Origin: an archaeon | Lineage (GTDB): Archaea > Thermoproteota > Nitrososphaeria > Nitrososphaerales > CADDZS01 | DNA: 7,339 nucleotides | Direction: 5' to 3' | NCBI GenBank assembly: GCA_021792315.1 | Contig: JAJYUX010000079.1 | Location: 1 to 7,339 of the forward strand | In this document: positions 1 through 6,626 of the stretch, one piece after another | Numbering within the stretch: the stretch's first letter is position 1 | Layout: the number at the start of each line of letters is the position of its first letter | Notes under the pieces: model-generated | Seen by the model: only the letters and a program-made list of their open reading frames with translations | What the model was told of the DNA's origin: nothing | Database searches by the model: none | Program-made: the position numbers and the translations under genes

Positions 1-782
1 TCTCTGCAAACATCTCTATCCCGGGCTCAAATGCCGGTACCTCATCAGAATCTCTTCGGATGTCAAGAGCAGTCAATGAGTTCATCTCGAATGCTGTGAA
101 GAAGCACAAAGGGAGATTTCTCGGCTTCGCCTCTCTTCCTCTACTAGATCAAAATGACGCTCTAGCAGAGCTAGACAGGGCAGTCAATTCGCTAGAGCTG
201 GTGGGGGTGGAGATCTACTCTAACGCAAGGGGCCGCCCGATTGACGATCGGATGTTTTGGAAAATCTACGAAAAAATGGAAGACTATGGCATTGGGCTCT
301 ACATACATCCGACTACTCCATACATGGCAAAGGAAGAACTTCTGAAGGACTACTATCTGTGGGGCCCAGCATTTGGATACACATTCGACACAGCGCTAGC
401 CGTTCTCAGATTCATAAACAGTGGTGTAATGGAAGAATTCAAGAAACTGAAAGTCATGATTGGGCATCTCGGTGAAACACTCCCCTACATAATTGATAGA
501 ATTGATTGGGCGTATACGCGGTTCCCAGACACTGCAGTCAATCTGAAGAAGACGCCACACGAATATCTCTTGGACATGTTCGTTGACACTGCAGGAATAT
601 TCAGCGGCCCGTCTCTAGAGTGTGCAACCAGGGTACTGAGCCACGATAAGCTGGTTTTTGGCTCGGATTATCCTTTTGAAAATATAGAAAAGGCCGTGTC
701 TTTCGTAAAGGACTCTGATCTCTCTGAGAGCATCAAAAAGAAGATACTCTCAGAAAACGGCAGAGCGTTTTTGGGAAAGTAG
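1..782 (+). CDS. Amidohydrolase_2 family metal-dependent hydrolase/decarboxylase, 5'-partial
   Basis: The reading frame is open from base 3, through an internal ATG at 60, to TAG at 780-782. The gene therefore almost certainly starts before the window, and the ATG at 60 is an internal methionine. The 259 visible codons are the C-terminal three quarters of a TIM-barrel protein of the ACMSD / gamma-resorcylate decarboxylase / TIM-barrel hydrolase family, usually about 320-340 residues. Counting from Met60, the family landmarks are RFLGFASLPL (19-28), IHPTTP with metal-ligand His83 (codon 306-308), IGHLGETLPY with His136 (465-467) and FGSDYPFEN with catalytic Asp203 (666-668). The N-terminal HxH metal pair should lie in the missing part. 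Members decarboxylate or hydrolyse aromatic or unsaturated acids using one divalent metal, usually in the cytoplasm. The substrate cannot be read from the sequence. It converges on the solute-binding protein gene, with 12 bases between the stop codons. Confidence 0.9.
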   Translation, partial: SANISIPGSNAGTSSESLRMSRAVNEFISNAVKKHKGRFLGFASLPLLDQNDALAELDRAVNSLELVGVEIYSNARGRPIDDRMFWKIYEKMEDYGIGLYIHPTTPYMAKEELLKDYYLWGPAFGYTFDTALAVLRFINSGVMEEFKKLKVMIGHLGETLPYIIDRIDWAYTRFPDTAVNLKKTPHEYLLDMFVDTAGIFSGPSLECATRVLSHDKLVFGSDYPFENIEKAVSFVKDSDLSESIKKKILSENGRAFLGK

Positions 783-809
783 CCTGCGTGCTTCTTAAGG
801 CACGTAGGC
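782..809 (+). terminator. Hairpin at the convergent gene junction, possible terminator
   Basis: Bases 782-791 (GCCTGCGTGC) pair with 800-809 (GCACGTAGGC) around an 8-base loop. The stem has nine Watson-Crick pairs and one G-U wobble in the + transcript. In the - transcript the wobble becomes an A-C mismatch, so the fold is stronger for the + gene. The left arm begins at the last base of the amidohydrolase stop codon. The right arm lies in the last four sense codons of the binding-protein gene, whose stop codon (795-797) falls in the loop. No T-run follows, so an intrinsic terminator of the bacterial kind is not shown. The structure may instead protect 3' ends or separate the two transcripts. 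Confidence 0.4.
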
Positions 810-1835
810 GGCAGTGAAAAGATCGGTTGGTGTCGACGTTACAATGTTGTATTTCTGGAGCAATTGTAAGAATTGATTCAGGTTGGAAATTAGCGAGTCA
901 TCCCAAGTCACTGGCGTCAAGACGGCATTCGCACGTTGCCTTAATGTGTTGATCAAATTCTGATCTGTGAAGTTGTACGTAGTCTTCACAAAATTATCGA
1001 AGAAACTCGCGTTATTCACGACGTAATTCTGAGCTGCTATCATTGTTTTGACCATTTCCTTTGTGGTTTCGACGTTACTTTCCGCGTAACTTTGCTGAAC
1101 ACCAAGTACTGCCCCGAACATGGTTCCACCTGTGAGGGTTTTCCAATCTTCGTACGGCTGTGCAAGTATGCGTGCCCCGCTGGTAATTCCTGAAGACACA
1201 AAAGGGTCTATGGTTTCGATAGCATCGAGTTGACCCGACAGTAGTTGCTGATTCAAAACAGGGGGAGCGCTGTTTGAGAATTTGAAGTCATTCAAAGGGT
1301 CAATAGGAGAGGACGGGTTGTTCTTATTCCACACTTCGGCGGCAATAATCACACTCAATGAAGGCAGAAGAAAAGTGCCGATGGTTTTGCCCTTCAGATC
1401 ATTTATTGTTTGATAAGGAGAATCTCCCTTCACTATAATTGTGTTAGTAGCTATGGAGGAACCGACTATTCCTTGAACCTTGACCCCCTTTGCCCTAGCG
1501 TTAGCGCTTGCTGGAATGTTCGCATCCCAGTGGAATTCAAATTGGTTAGAAAGAAATGAGTTCATTGCAGTGGCTAGGTCTGAAAAAGGGTTGAAAGTTG
1601 GGGACAGCTTATTAGCGGTGAACAGCCCTTGCTGCTTTGCTGCAGTCAAACAAGCATCGGTCGTTTCGGCGCTACTTGATCCTACGCTTACAGTCTTTGG
1701 GCGCTGGGATGGGAGATAGAGGTACTCGTAATACCCACCCGCGGCTCCTGCTACTGCCGCAATTGCTACACCAGCTGCAACATACTTCACAAAAGACCTT
1801 CGAGACGGATTTGACGGCTGTTCTTGATTAGACAC
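795..1835 (-). CDS. Tat-exported ABC transporter substrate-binding protein (NitT/TauA/SsuA type)
   Basis: This 346-residue protein begins with a twin-arginine signal: SRRSFVKYV with Arg12-Arg13, then a hydrophobic Ala/Gly/Val stretch (about 19-34) and a Tyr-rich segment before the mature domain at about residue 47. There is no lipobox cysteine, so it is either released or anchored by an uncleaved helix. The rest follows the type 2 periplasmic-binding fold of the NMT1/SsuA/THI5-like group. It has a first lobe opening VSVGSSSAETT, the motif DLKGKTIG (146-153) typical of NitT/TauA proteins, and LLSGQLDAIETIDPF (198-212) matching the usual 'G-x-x-D-A-x-x-x-x-x-P' element. Known members bind nitrate, sulfonates, thiamine precursors, riboflavin or aromatic acids; the ligand here is unknown. 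The start is GTG (1833-1835). The frame has no ATG before the twin arginines and is closed upstream by a stop at 1935-1937. No permease or ATPase gene lies in the window. Confidence 0.88.
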   Translation of the reverse strand: MSNQEQPSNPSRRSFVKYVAAGVAIAAVAGAAGGYYEYLYLPSQRPKTVSVGSSSAETTDACLTAAKQQGLFTANKLSPTFNPFSDLATAMNSFLSNQFEFHWDANIPASANARAKGVKVQGIVGSSIATNTIIVKGDSPYQTINDLKGKTIGTFLLPSLSVIIAAEVWNKNNPSSPIDPLNDFKFSNSAPPVLNQQLLSGQLDAIETIDPFVSSGITSGARILAQPYEDWKTLTGGTMFGAVLGVQQSYAESNVETTKEMVKTMIAAQNYVVNNASFFDNFVKTTYNFTDQNLINTLRQRANAVLTPVTWDDSLISNLNQFLQLLQKYNIVTSTPTDLFTAAYVP

Positions 1836-1860
1836 ATTTTGCCACGGCGAGAAATCGAGA

Positions 1861-1869
1861 CTAAATAAG
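1861..1869 (-). promoter_or_regulatory. TATA-like box upstream of the solute-binding protein gene
   Basis: Read on the - strand the sequence is CTTATTTAG, preceded by AAA. Its centre lies about 30 bases before the GTG start. If transcription begins 26-27 bases after the box centre, as is usual in archaea, the leader would be only about 3-4 bases. This fits the absence of a Shine-Dalgarno motif before the GTG. It would give the binding protein its own promoter, separate from the molybdenum hydroxylase gene 138 bases upstream. The call rests on AT-richness and spacing only. Confidence 0.4.
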
Positions 1870-1973
1870 TTTCGGTGGCTTTCAAAACATTCACACGGTT
1901 GCGTTTCTGCAGTTACGACTACGCATCTACTTCCTTACCCGTTCTCGACTCGCACTTGTAACGTCGATGATGA

Positions 1974-4403
1974 CTACGACTGGGAATCTCTCTCCCTTGC
2001 ATTTTTTATGAGATTGAACACTCGTTCAGGGTTTTGATGGGAATCGGTGATGGTAACTCCAAATTGCGAAAGTGCGTTTTCAACAGCGCTCGAGATTGCC
2101 CCAATTGGAGTACAGCCACCTTCACCGACACCTCTTATTCCCTTTGGAGCAAACAAAGAAGGAGTGGTAATGCTGGATGTATTCATTTCCGGTATATCCA
2201 GAGCCGAAGGAACCAAATAATCTATGAAAGTTGAACTCTGAAGTTGACCATCTTCAGCGTATTCAAAGTTCTCCAACATTGCAGCTCCGATTCCGTGAGC
2301 AGCTGCTCCATGTATCTGGCCCTCAACGATCATTGGATTTATCTGAGTTCCACAATCGTCAACAATTGCATAATCCAGTATCTGGAATTTCCCAGTTTCT
2401 TGATCGAGCTCGATAACAGCTGCGTGGCTCTGATAGGAATACGTCAGGGTCTGATTCAGTCTATTCTTGCTGTCCGGCATCGAAAAGGGCGGTTTGTAAA
2501 AGTGGGTTGCAACTAGTCCAGGCTCAAAGTCTTCTGGAAGCAGAAGGTTATTCTCCCAAGCGGCATTTGCGATCTGAGCTAAGGATATTCTTCTTCCGGT
2601 GCCCATTTCCTGTGCATATCCATTATGAAACTCGATCTTTTCTGGAGCAGAATTCATCAAGTGAGCAGCAATCCTGGCCGCCTTCTCTCTAATTTTCTTG
2701 GTTGCGCCGAGAAGTGCGCCTGTTCCCATTACTGCAGAGCGACTGGCATAGGAACCGGAGTGGACCGTATACGGATTCACTAAAGAATCGAAACCAGTCA
2801 GTACGACGACCTGATCGGGAGTAATGCCAAGCTCATCTGCCACGATTTGCGCAGCAAATGTTTCATGACCCTGTCCCTGCGGAACAGTTCCCAACGCGAC
2901 TTGTACACCGCCGAACAGGTCTATCATTACTCGAGCACCCTCGGAGTTGCCAGAAATTGGATTGTTTGGGTTGACTACTCTGATCTGAGCAAAATTGTTA
3001 GTTCCTGAATCAAGAACAGTGCTTATTCCTATGCCGATTAACTTGTTAGAGTCTCTGGCCTCCTTCTGTTTCTGCCTGACCTTTTCATAGTTGATCATTC
3101 GAAGGACTCTAATGAGTGACTCAGGATAGTCTCCGCCATCGTAGATTCCTCCGCTTGGGGTTACGTAAGGCATGTCTTCTGGTTTGATGAGATTCTTGAG
3201 TCGAACTTCTATTGGATCCAGCCCAAGCTCCTTTGCGACCAAGTCTACCGATCTTTCAAGCATCCAAAGATGTTGAGCTCTGGAGTAGCCTCTGTTCGGT
3301 CCAACCGGGCATTTGTTGGTAAGCACCTGATAGAAGTTCATACGGAAATTTTGGAACTTGTAACAGCCCGGCGTAACCTGCGCCCATATTGCTGCTCCTG
3401 CTGGCTCGTACCTAGTGTACGCTCCGCAGTCGTCGTACGCAGTAACATCTATGCCTAGAATCTGCCCGTCTCGTGTCGCTGCTACCTCGACTTCGAATGA
3501 ACGTTCATTTCCATGGGAGGACGCTGACAAATGCTCCCTCCTTTCTTCGACCCACTTCACTGGCTTCCCCAATTTCATGGATAGGAGAGAGACAAGCACG
3601 ATGTATGGAAAAGTCGAAACTTTTGTTCCGAATCCTCCACCAATATCTCCAGTGACGAATCTCAGCTTGCTTGGAGACAACCCAAGTGCAGAACAGATTA
3701 TTGGAACTGCAATTAGCTGTTGGTTATTACAGTAGATTTCAAGAAATCCGGTCTCTCTTTCATATTTTGCCAGCACAGCATTGTTTTCTATCGGAGTTGA
3801 GCTGAATCGGTGAAAATGCAGATTGGCTCTAATGATCTTGTCAGCGTCGCGTTTAGCCTGTTCAATGTTACCGTAATCCCACTTTCCGTAAAATGAAACA
3901 TTAGTTCCGACTATCTCGTGAACCAGAGGGGAGTCTCGTTGAGCTGCTTTTTTTGCATCAATTACGTGCGGCATTGTTTCATACTCAACTTCCATACTCT
4001 CCAATGCATCTTCTGCAATAGCTCTTGTTTCTGCTGCAACAGCAACTACTGGTTCGCCTACAAAGTGTACTTTGTCTACTGCAAGGCAATAGTCCTCGAG
4101 TTTGTTGGCAGGGGGCGGAGAGATTTGCATGAATGGTTTTGTTAAACGCGCCACTTCATCTCCGGCTAGAGTAGTCAGGACTCCGGGAATTCTTTCGGCT
4201 TTGCTTACGTCAATACGCTTTATACGCGCGTGAGCATACGGACTCCGTAGAAGAGCAACATGGGCTGTTCCAGAAAATTTCACGTCGTCAACGAACCTGC
4301 CCCTTCCAGTTAGAAGACGGCGATCTTCTTTTCGCTTGAGAGGTTGGCCCATCCAAAGAGCCTGTTTCGCGAATTTCTGTTCTATAGCAGTAACTGTTGC
4401 CAA
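1974..4403 (-). CDS. Xanthine dehydrogenase-family molybdopterin-binding (large) subunit, not a CO-type CoxL
   Basis: This 809-residue protein has the full length and layout of a molybdenum hydroxylase large subunit. The N-terminal a/b-hammerhead domain carries RKEDRRLLTGRGRFVDD (24-40) and VGEPVVAVAAE (115-125). The cofactor-binding domain carries GGGFGTK (255-261), the active-site loop PNRGYSRAQH (369-378), QGQGHET (509-515), GSYASRS (550-556), a DDCGTQINP-IVEGQIHGAAAHGIG region (682-706) and GVGEGG with catalytic Glu761. The family hydroxylates aldehydes, purines, N-heterocycles or CO. Electrons normally pass to separate 2Fe-2S and FAD subunits, neither of which is adjacent. The loop is neither AYxCSFR (form I CoxL) nor AYRGAGR (form II), so CO oxidation is unlikely. 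The longest frame starts at TTG (4401-4403), just downstream of a stop at 4413-4415. An ATG at 4350-4352 (Met18, directly before GQPLKRKED) is the alternative and would give 792 residues. There is no signal peptide, so the protein is probably cytoplasmic. Confidence 0.9.
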   Translation of the reverse strand: MATVTAIEQKFAKQALWMGQPLKRKEDRRLLTGRGRFVDDVKFSGTAHVALLRSPYAHARIKRIDVSKAERIPGVLTTLAGDEVARLTKPFMQISPPPANKLEDYCLAVDKVHFVGEPVVAVAAETRAIAEDALESMEVEYETMPHVIDAKKAAQRDSPLVHEIVGTNVSFYGKWDYGNIEQAKRDADKIIRANLHFHRFSSTPIENNAVLAKYERETGFLEIYCNNQQLIAVPIICSALGLSPSKLRFVTGDIGGGFGTKVSTFPYIVLVSLLSMKLGKPVKWVEERREHLSASSHGNERSFEVEVAATRDGQILGIDVTAYDDCGAYTRYEPAGAAIWAQVTPGCYKFQNFRMNFYQVLTNKCPVGPNRGYSRAQHLWMLERSVDLVAKELGLDPIEVRLKNLIKPEDMPYVTPSGGIYDGGDYPESLIRVLRMINYEKVRQKQKEARDSNKLIGIGISTVLDSGTNNFAQIRVVNPNNPISGNSEGARVMIDLFGGVQVALGTVPQGQGHETFAAQIVADELGITPDQVVVLTGFDSLVNPYTVHSGSYASRSAVMGTGALLGATKKIREKAARIAAHLMNSAPEKIEFHNGYAQEMGTGRRISLAQIANAAWENNLLLPEDFEPGLVATHFYKPPFSMPDSKNRLNQTLTYSYQSHAAVIELDQETGKFQILDYAIVDDCGTQINPMIVEGQIHGAAAHGIGAAMLENFEYAEDGQLQSSTFIDYLVPSALDIPEMNTSSITTPSLFAPKGIRGVGEGGCTPIGAISSAVENALSQFGVTITDSHQNPERVFNLIKNARERDSQS

Positions 4404-4422
4404 CGATGATCTCTATCTTCAG

Positions 4423-4567
4423 CTACGTTCCTCCAAGTACTCAAATTTAAGATTGGTTTCTGGTTGTTGCGAAATAGATTGGAATGCATTTCAAACGCTA
4501 CTCACGAAGTGGAGTGTCCTCCCGGGAATACTTTCTAAAACTACAGTTTCCTAACATCTACGTTCCT
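4423..4567 (+). repeat. 10-base direct repeat CTACGTTCCT in the divergent intergenic region
   Basis: CTACGTTCCT occurs exactly at 4423-4432 and 4558-4567, 135 bases apart. An imperfect relative, CTACAGTTTCCT, lies at 4541-4552. Repeats of this kind in a divergent promoter region can be regulator sites. However, a 10-base match in 300 bases is only modestly unlikely by chance, so this is a weak call. Confidence 0.25.
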
Positions 4568-4657
4568 TCTTTTCACGCTGGACTTGCAGAACAGTCTGTA
4601 GGATGATACGGCATGTCTTGCGATGGAAAATCGTACGTGGTTATCTACACCGAACAG

Positions 4658-4680
4658 CTATATTTCGAATAAGAATATAG
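4658..4680 (+). repeat. Perfect 7-base inverted repeat over the TPP-gene promoter, candidate operator
   Basis: CTATATT (4658-4664) is the exact reverse complement of AATATAG (4674-4680), with a 9-base spacer containing TTCGAA. The dyad centre (4669) lies about 33 bases before the ATG of the TPP enzyme, and the right arm coincides with the predicted TATA element. A dimeric helix-turn-helix regulator bound here would block TBP/TFB access. The symmetry is seen directly; the operator role is inferred. Confidence 0.4.
4671..4680 (+). promoter_or_regulatory. TATA-like box for the TPP-enzyme gene
   Basis: AAGAATATAG has its AT core centred near 4677, about 25 bases before the ATG at 4702. That is the spacing expected if transcription starts at or next to the start codon, giving a leaderless mRNA. 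The bases before the ATG (ATTCTCGTCTAA) contain no Shine-Dalgarno motif, which agrees with this. The left arm of the inverted repeat (TATATTT, 4659-4665) is a second possible box and would give a leader of about 13-15 bases. Confidence 0.4.
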
Positions 4681-4701
4681 ATTGGACTGATTCTCGTCTA
4701 A

Positions 4702-6465
4702 ATGTTGACCAATCGAACGCGACGTGATAACCGAACTACACATTTTGAAAACGTTGCTCAAGCAATCCTATTTCTCGCCGAAAAGATGGGCTTGGAGTAT
4801 CTGTTTTTGACTGGTGGAACCGATCTCGCTCCGCTACAGGATGCCCTGGTAAGATTCGAGGTGGACGAAGGCGCAAAGGCGAGTCTTATTGCAGTGAATG
4901 TGCCGCATGAGACAGTCTCTACAGCGATGGCATTGGGCTATGCCATGTACACTGGAAAGCCTGCAGCTGTTGCTGTTCATGTTCATGTTGGGACAAGTAA
5001 CTCTTTGGGGAACTTGATGAATGCTCGAAGATCCAGAGTCCCGCTGTTGCTTTTCGCGGGTAGAACGCCAAAGACGGAGATAGGTCATCCGGGTTCAAGA
5101 GACTATTGGATACACTGGGGCCAAGATGTTTACGATCAACCTGGAATTGTCAGGGAGTTTGTAAAGTGGGATTATGAGATCACAAGGAAAGAGAATTTAG
5201 CAGAAGTTATGGCTCGAGCATTCAGAATTTCTCAATCCTATCCACCTGGCCCGGTTTATCTAACATTTGCGCGGGAGATACTGATGGATGGGGTCACGAA
5301 ACTGTCTACGCCGGATCCTCGAACTGCGAGACCGCCAGAGCTTTCGGTGGCTTCTCAAGATGCGATACAGAACATTGCGAATGCAATCTTGAGCTCTAAA
5401 AGCCCGCTAATCATAGCAGGCTCAGCTGGAAGGAATTCTGGTACGCAGAAACTATTGCTGAACATATGCAGGTCGTTTGCCATCGGTGTGGCTGAAAACG
5501 TGCGAACATACAACAACTATCCGACAACTGACTTTTGTCATTTGGGCTTCGACACAAATGCACTTGTACAAACCTCGGATTTGATATTGGTTCTTGACTG
5601 TATCGTTCCATGGGTTCCGTCAGTGGTTAAACCCAAGCGTGATGCGAAGATCTTTCTGGTGGATCAAGACGCTTCTTTTGGCGAAGTTCCAATGTGGAGC
5701 TTTCCGCTGGACGCAGCAATAAGCTGTGATTCGTATGTTTTCCTGAGCCAATTGAATCAGTATCTGGAGCAGGCATCGAAATCGCATAATGCAGGAGTTC
5801 ACAGAATATTGGAAGAAAGAAGAAGCAGGCTGAGAGAAAGACATGATGCTTGGAAAAGTAATGCAAGAAAGTACGCAATCGCGCATTCAAAGGATAAGCC
5901 GATTGATATTAGCTGGCTGGCCAGTTGTGTCAATGAGTTGTTTCAGAGAGAAAAAAACTTCATAGCTGTTAACGAATACTCGCTGGATCAAAACCAGATA
6001 GAAATCACAAATCCAAAATCGTACTTCGGCCAAGTGGCAGCCGGTTACCTAGGTCGAGGACTAGGACAGGCCCTTGGATTGAAGCTTGCGTCGCCTAACT
6101 CCTTCGTAGCTGCTTTTCTAGGAGACGGCTCCTACATATTCTCTGTTCCAGAAGCAGCTCACTGGGTTTCGCAAACCTACAACTTGCCTTTCTTAACCGT
6201 TGTGATCAACAATCAAGGGTGGGCAGCAGAGAAGAAACCGATAGACAAGCTCTATCCGAAAGGATGGTCAGCAAGACATTCGAAATACATAGGCGTCTAT
6301 CTAGATCCACCAGGTCAGTACAGCAAGATTGTCGAAGCTTTTGGAGGCTATGGCGAGAGAGTCGAAGATCCAGATGAAATCATTTCAGCACTTGAACGCG
6401 CAGCCTCGCATGTCAAGAAGAATAGGAAACAAGCTGTATTGGACGTAATATGCAAGAAGGCATAG
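4702..6465 (+). CDS. TPP-dependent enzyme of the acetolactate synthase/benzoylformate decarboxylase superfamily
   Basis: This 587-residue protein has the usual three domains: Pyr (about 12-190), a central Rossmann-like domain (about 215-350) and PP (about 415-580), joined by a charged helical linker (350-395). The Pyr domain carries LTGGTDLAPL (36-45), the cofactor-activating Glu70 in VPHETV, HVHVGTSNSLGNL (93-105) and VKWDYE (154-159). The PP domain has the TPP/magnesium motif GDGS (474-477) followed 26 residues later by Asn-Asn (503-504). Such enzymes cleave or form C-C bonds next to a carbonyl, typically decarboxylating 2-oxo acids, and work as cytoplasmic dimers or tetramers. The sequence most resembles uncharacterised 'TPP-requiring' proteins related to benzoylformate decarboxylase rather than true IlvB, and no acetolactate synthase regulatory subunit is nearby. 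The ATG at 4702 is preceded directly by an in-frame TAA (4699-4701), so no longer version exists. Confidence 0.92.
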   Translation: MLTNRTRRDNRTTHFENVAQAILFLAEKMGLEYLFLTGGTDLAPLQDALVRFEVDEGAKASLIAVNVPHETVSTAMALGYAMYTGKPAAVAVHVHVGTSNSLGNLMNARRSRVPLLLFAGRTPKTEIGHPGSRDYWIHWGQDVYDQPGIVREFVKWDYEITRKENLAEVMARAFRISQSYPPGPVYLTFAREILMDGVTKLSTPDPRTARPPELSVASQDAIQNIANAILSSKSPLIIAGSAGRNSGTQKLLLNICRSFAIGVAENVRTYNNYPTTDFCHLGFDTNALVQTSDLILVLDCIVPWVPSVVKPKRDAKIFLVDQDASFGEVPMWSFPLDAAISCDSYVFLSQLNQYLEQASKSHNAGVHRILEERRSRLRERHDAWKSNARKYAIAHSKDKPIDISWLASCVNELFQREKNFIAVNEYSLDQNQIEITNPKSYFGQVAAGYLGRGLGQALGLKLASPNSFVAAFLGDGSYIFSVPEAAHWVSQTYNLPFLTVVINNQGWAAEKKPIDKLYPKGWSARHSKYIGVYLDPPGQYSKIVEAFGGYGERVEDPDEIISALERAASHVKKNRKQAVLDVICKKA

Positions 6466-6550
6466 TCTGCGATTTGATTTGGCAATGACTCGTCGGCAAA
6501 CCAAGGTTGAGACGTACTTGACTCGAAAATAAGTTGCTAATTGCCAGCGA

Positions 6551-6557
6551 TTTTTTT
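6551..6557 (+). terminator. T-tract downstream of the TPP-enzyme gene, candidate archaeal terminator
   Basis: Seven consecutive T residues on the + strand, followed by CTCT, lie 86 bases after the TPP-gene stop in the convergent gap. Archaeal polymerase can terminate at such runs without a hairpin. It is the only such run in the gap and lies on the correct strand. The rest of the 161-base gap (6466-6626) shows no further gene or clear signal. Confidence 0.4.
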
Positions 6558-6626
6558 CTCTACGAGGGCCGTCATGTGCAGATTGAATGCGATTTTCGAC
6601 TATCTCACTAAAGATATTGTGACAAC

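Larger units (their letters stand above)
4404..4701. other. Divergent intergenic region between the molybdenum hydroxylase and TPP-enzyme genes
   Basis: These 298 bases separate two genes pointing away from each other and must hold both promoters. I found no convincing small gene or tRNA here. On the - side, CTTAAATTTGA (4441-4451) is a TATA-like candidate about 43 bases before the TTG start of the hydroxylase, which would leave a leader of roughly 17 bases. On the + side an inverted repeat and TATA-like box sit just before the TPP gene; these are listed separately. A short direct repeat also lies here. The middle part, 4455-4650, shows nothing else I can assign. Confidence 0.5.

Noticed and set aside
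60..62. ATG at base 60 as the true start of the amidohydrolase
   Set aside because: The frame stays open to the window edge, and the family needs about 70-80 more N-terminal residues including the HxH metal pair. The upstream codons are compatible with the family.
1836..1973. Small gene in the gap between the hydroxylase and the binding protein
   Set aside because: The binding-protein frame extends upstream only to a stop at 1935-1937 without an ATG, and I could not make out a convincing coding frame.
3415..3735. 106-codon open frame on the + strand inside the hydroxylase gene
   Set aside because: It lies wholly antisense to a well-supported coding region, has no recognisable domain, and is low in complexity of any known fold; it is a shadow of codon bias.
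1974..4403. Calling the hydroxylase an aerobic carbon monoxide dehydrogenase (CoxL)
   Set aside because: The active-site loop reads PNRGYSRAQH and lacks the AYxCSFR signature needed for CO dehydrogenase; no CoxM or CoxS is adjacent.
4555..4650. Possible tRNA or small RNA in the divergent intergenic region
   Set aside because: No acceptor stem, T-loop GTTCRA-type motif or consistent cloverleaf pairing could be found by eye.
5620..5890. Two overlapping - strand open frames of 87-88 codons within the TPP gene
   Set aside because: Both are antisense to conserved TPP-enzyme sequence, have no family features, and overlap each other in different frames.
4702..6465. Calling the TPP enzyme acetolactate synthase (ilvB)
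   Set aside because: The Pyr-domain segment HVHVGTSNSLGNL and the VKWDYE segment look more like benzoylformate decarboxylase relatives, and no branched-chain biosynthesis gene is nearby.
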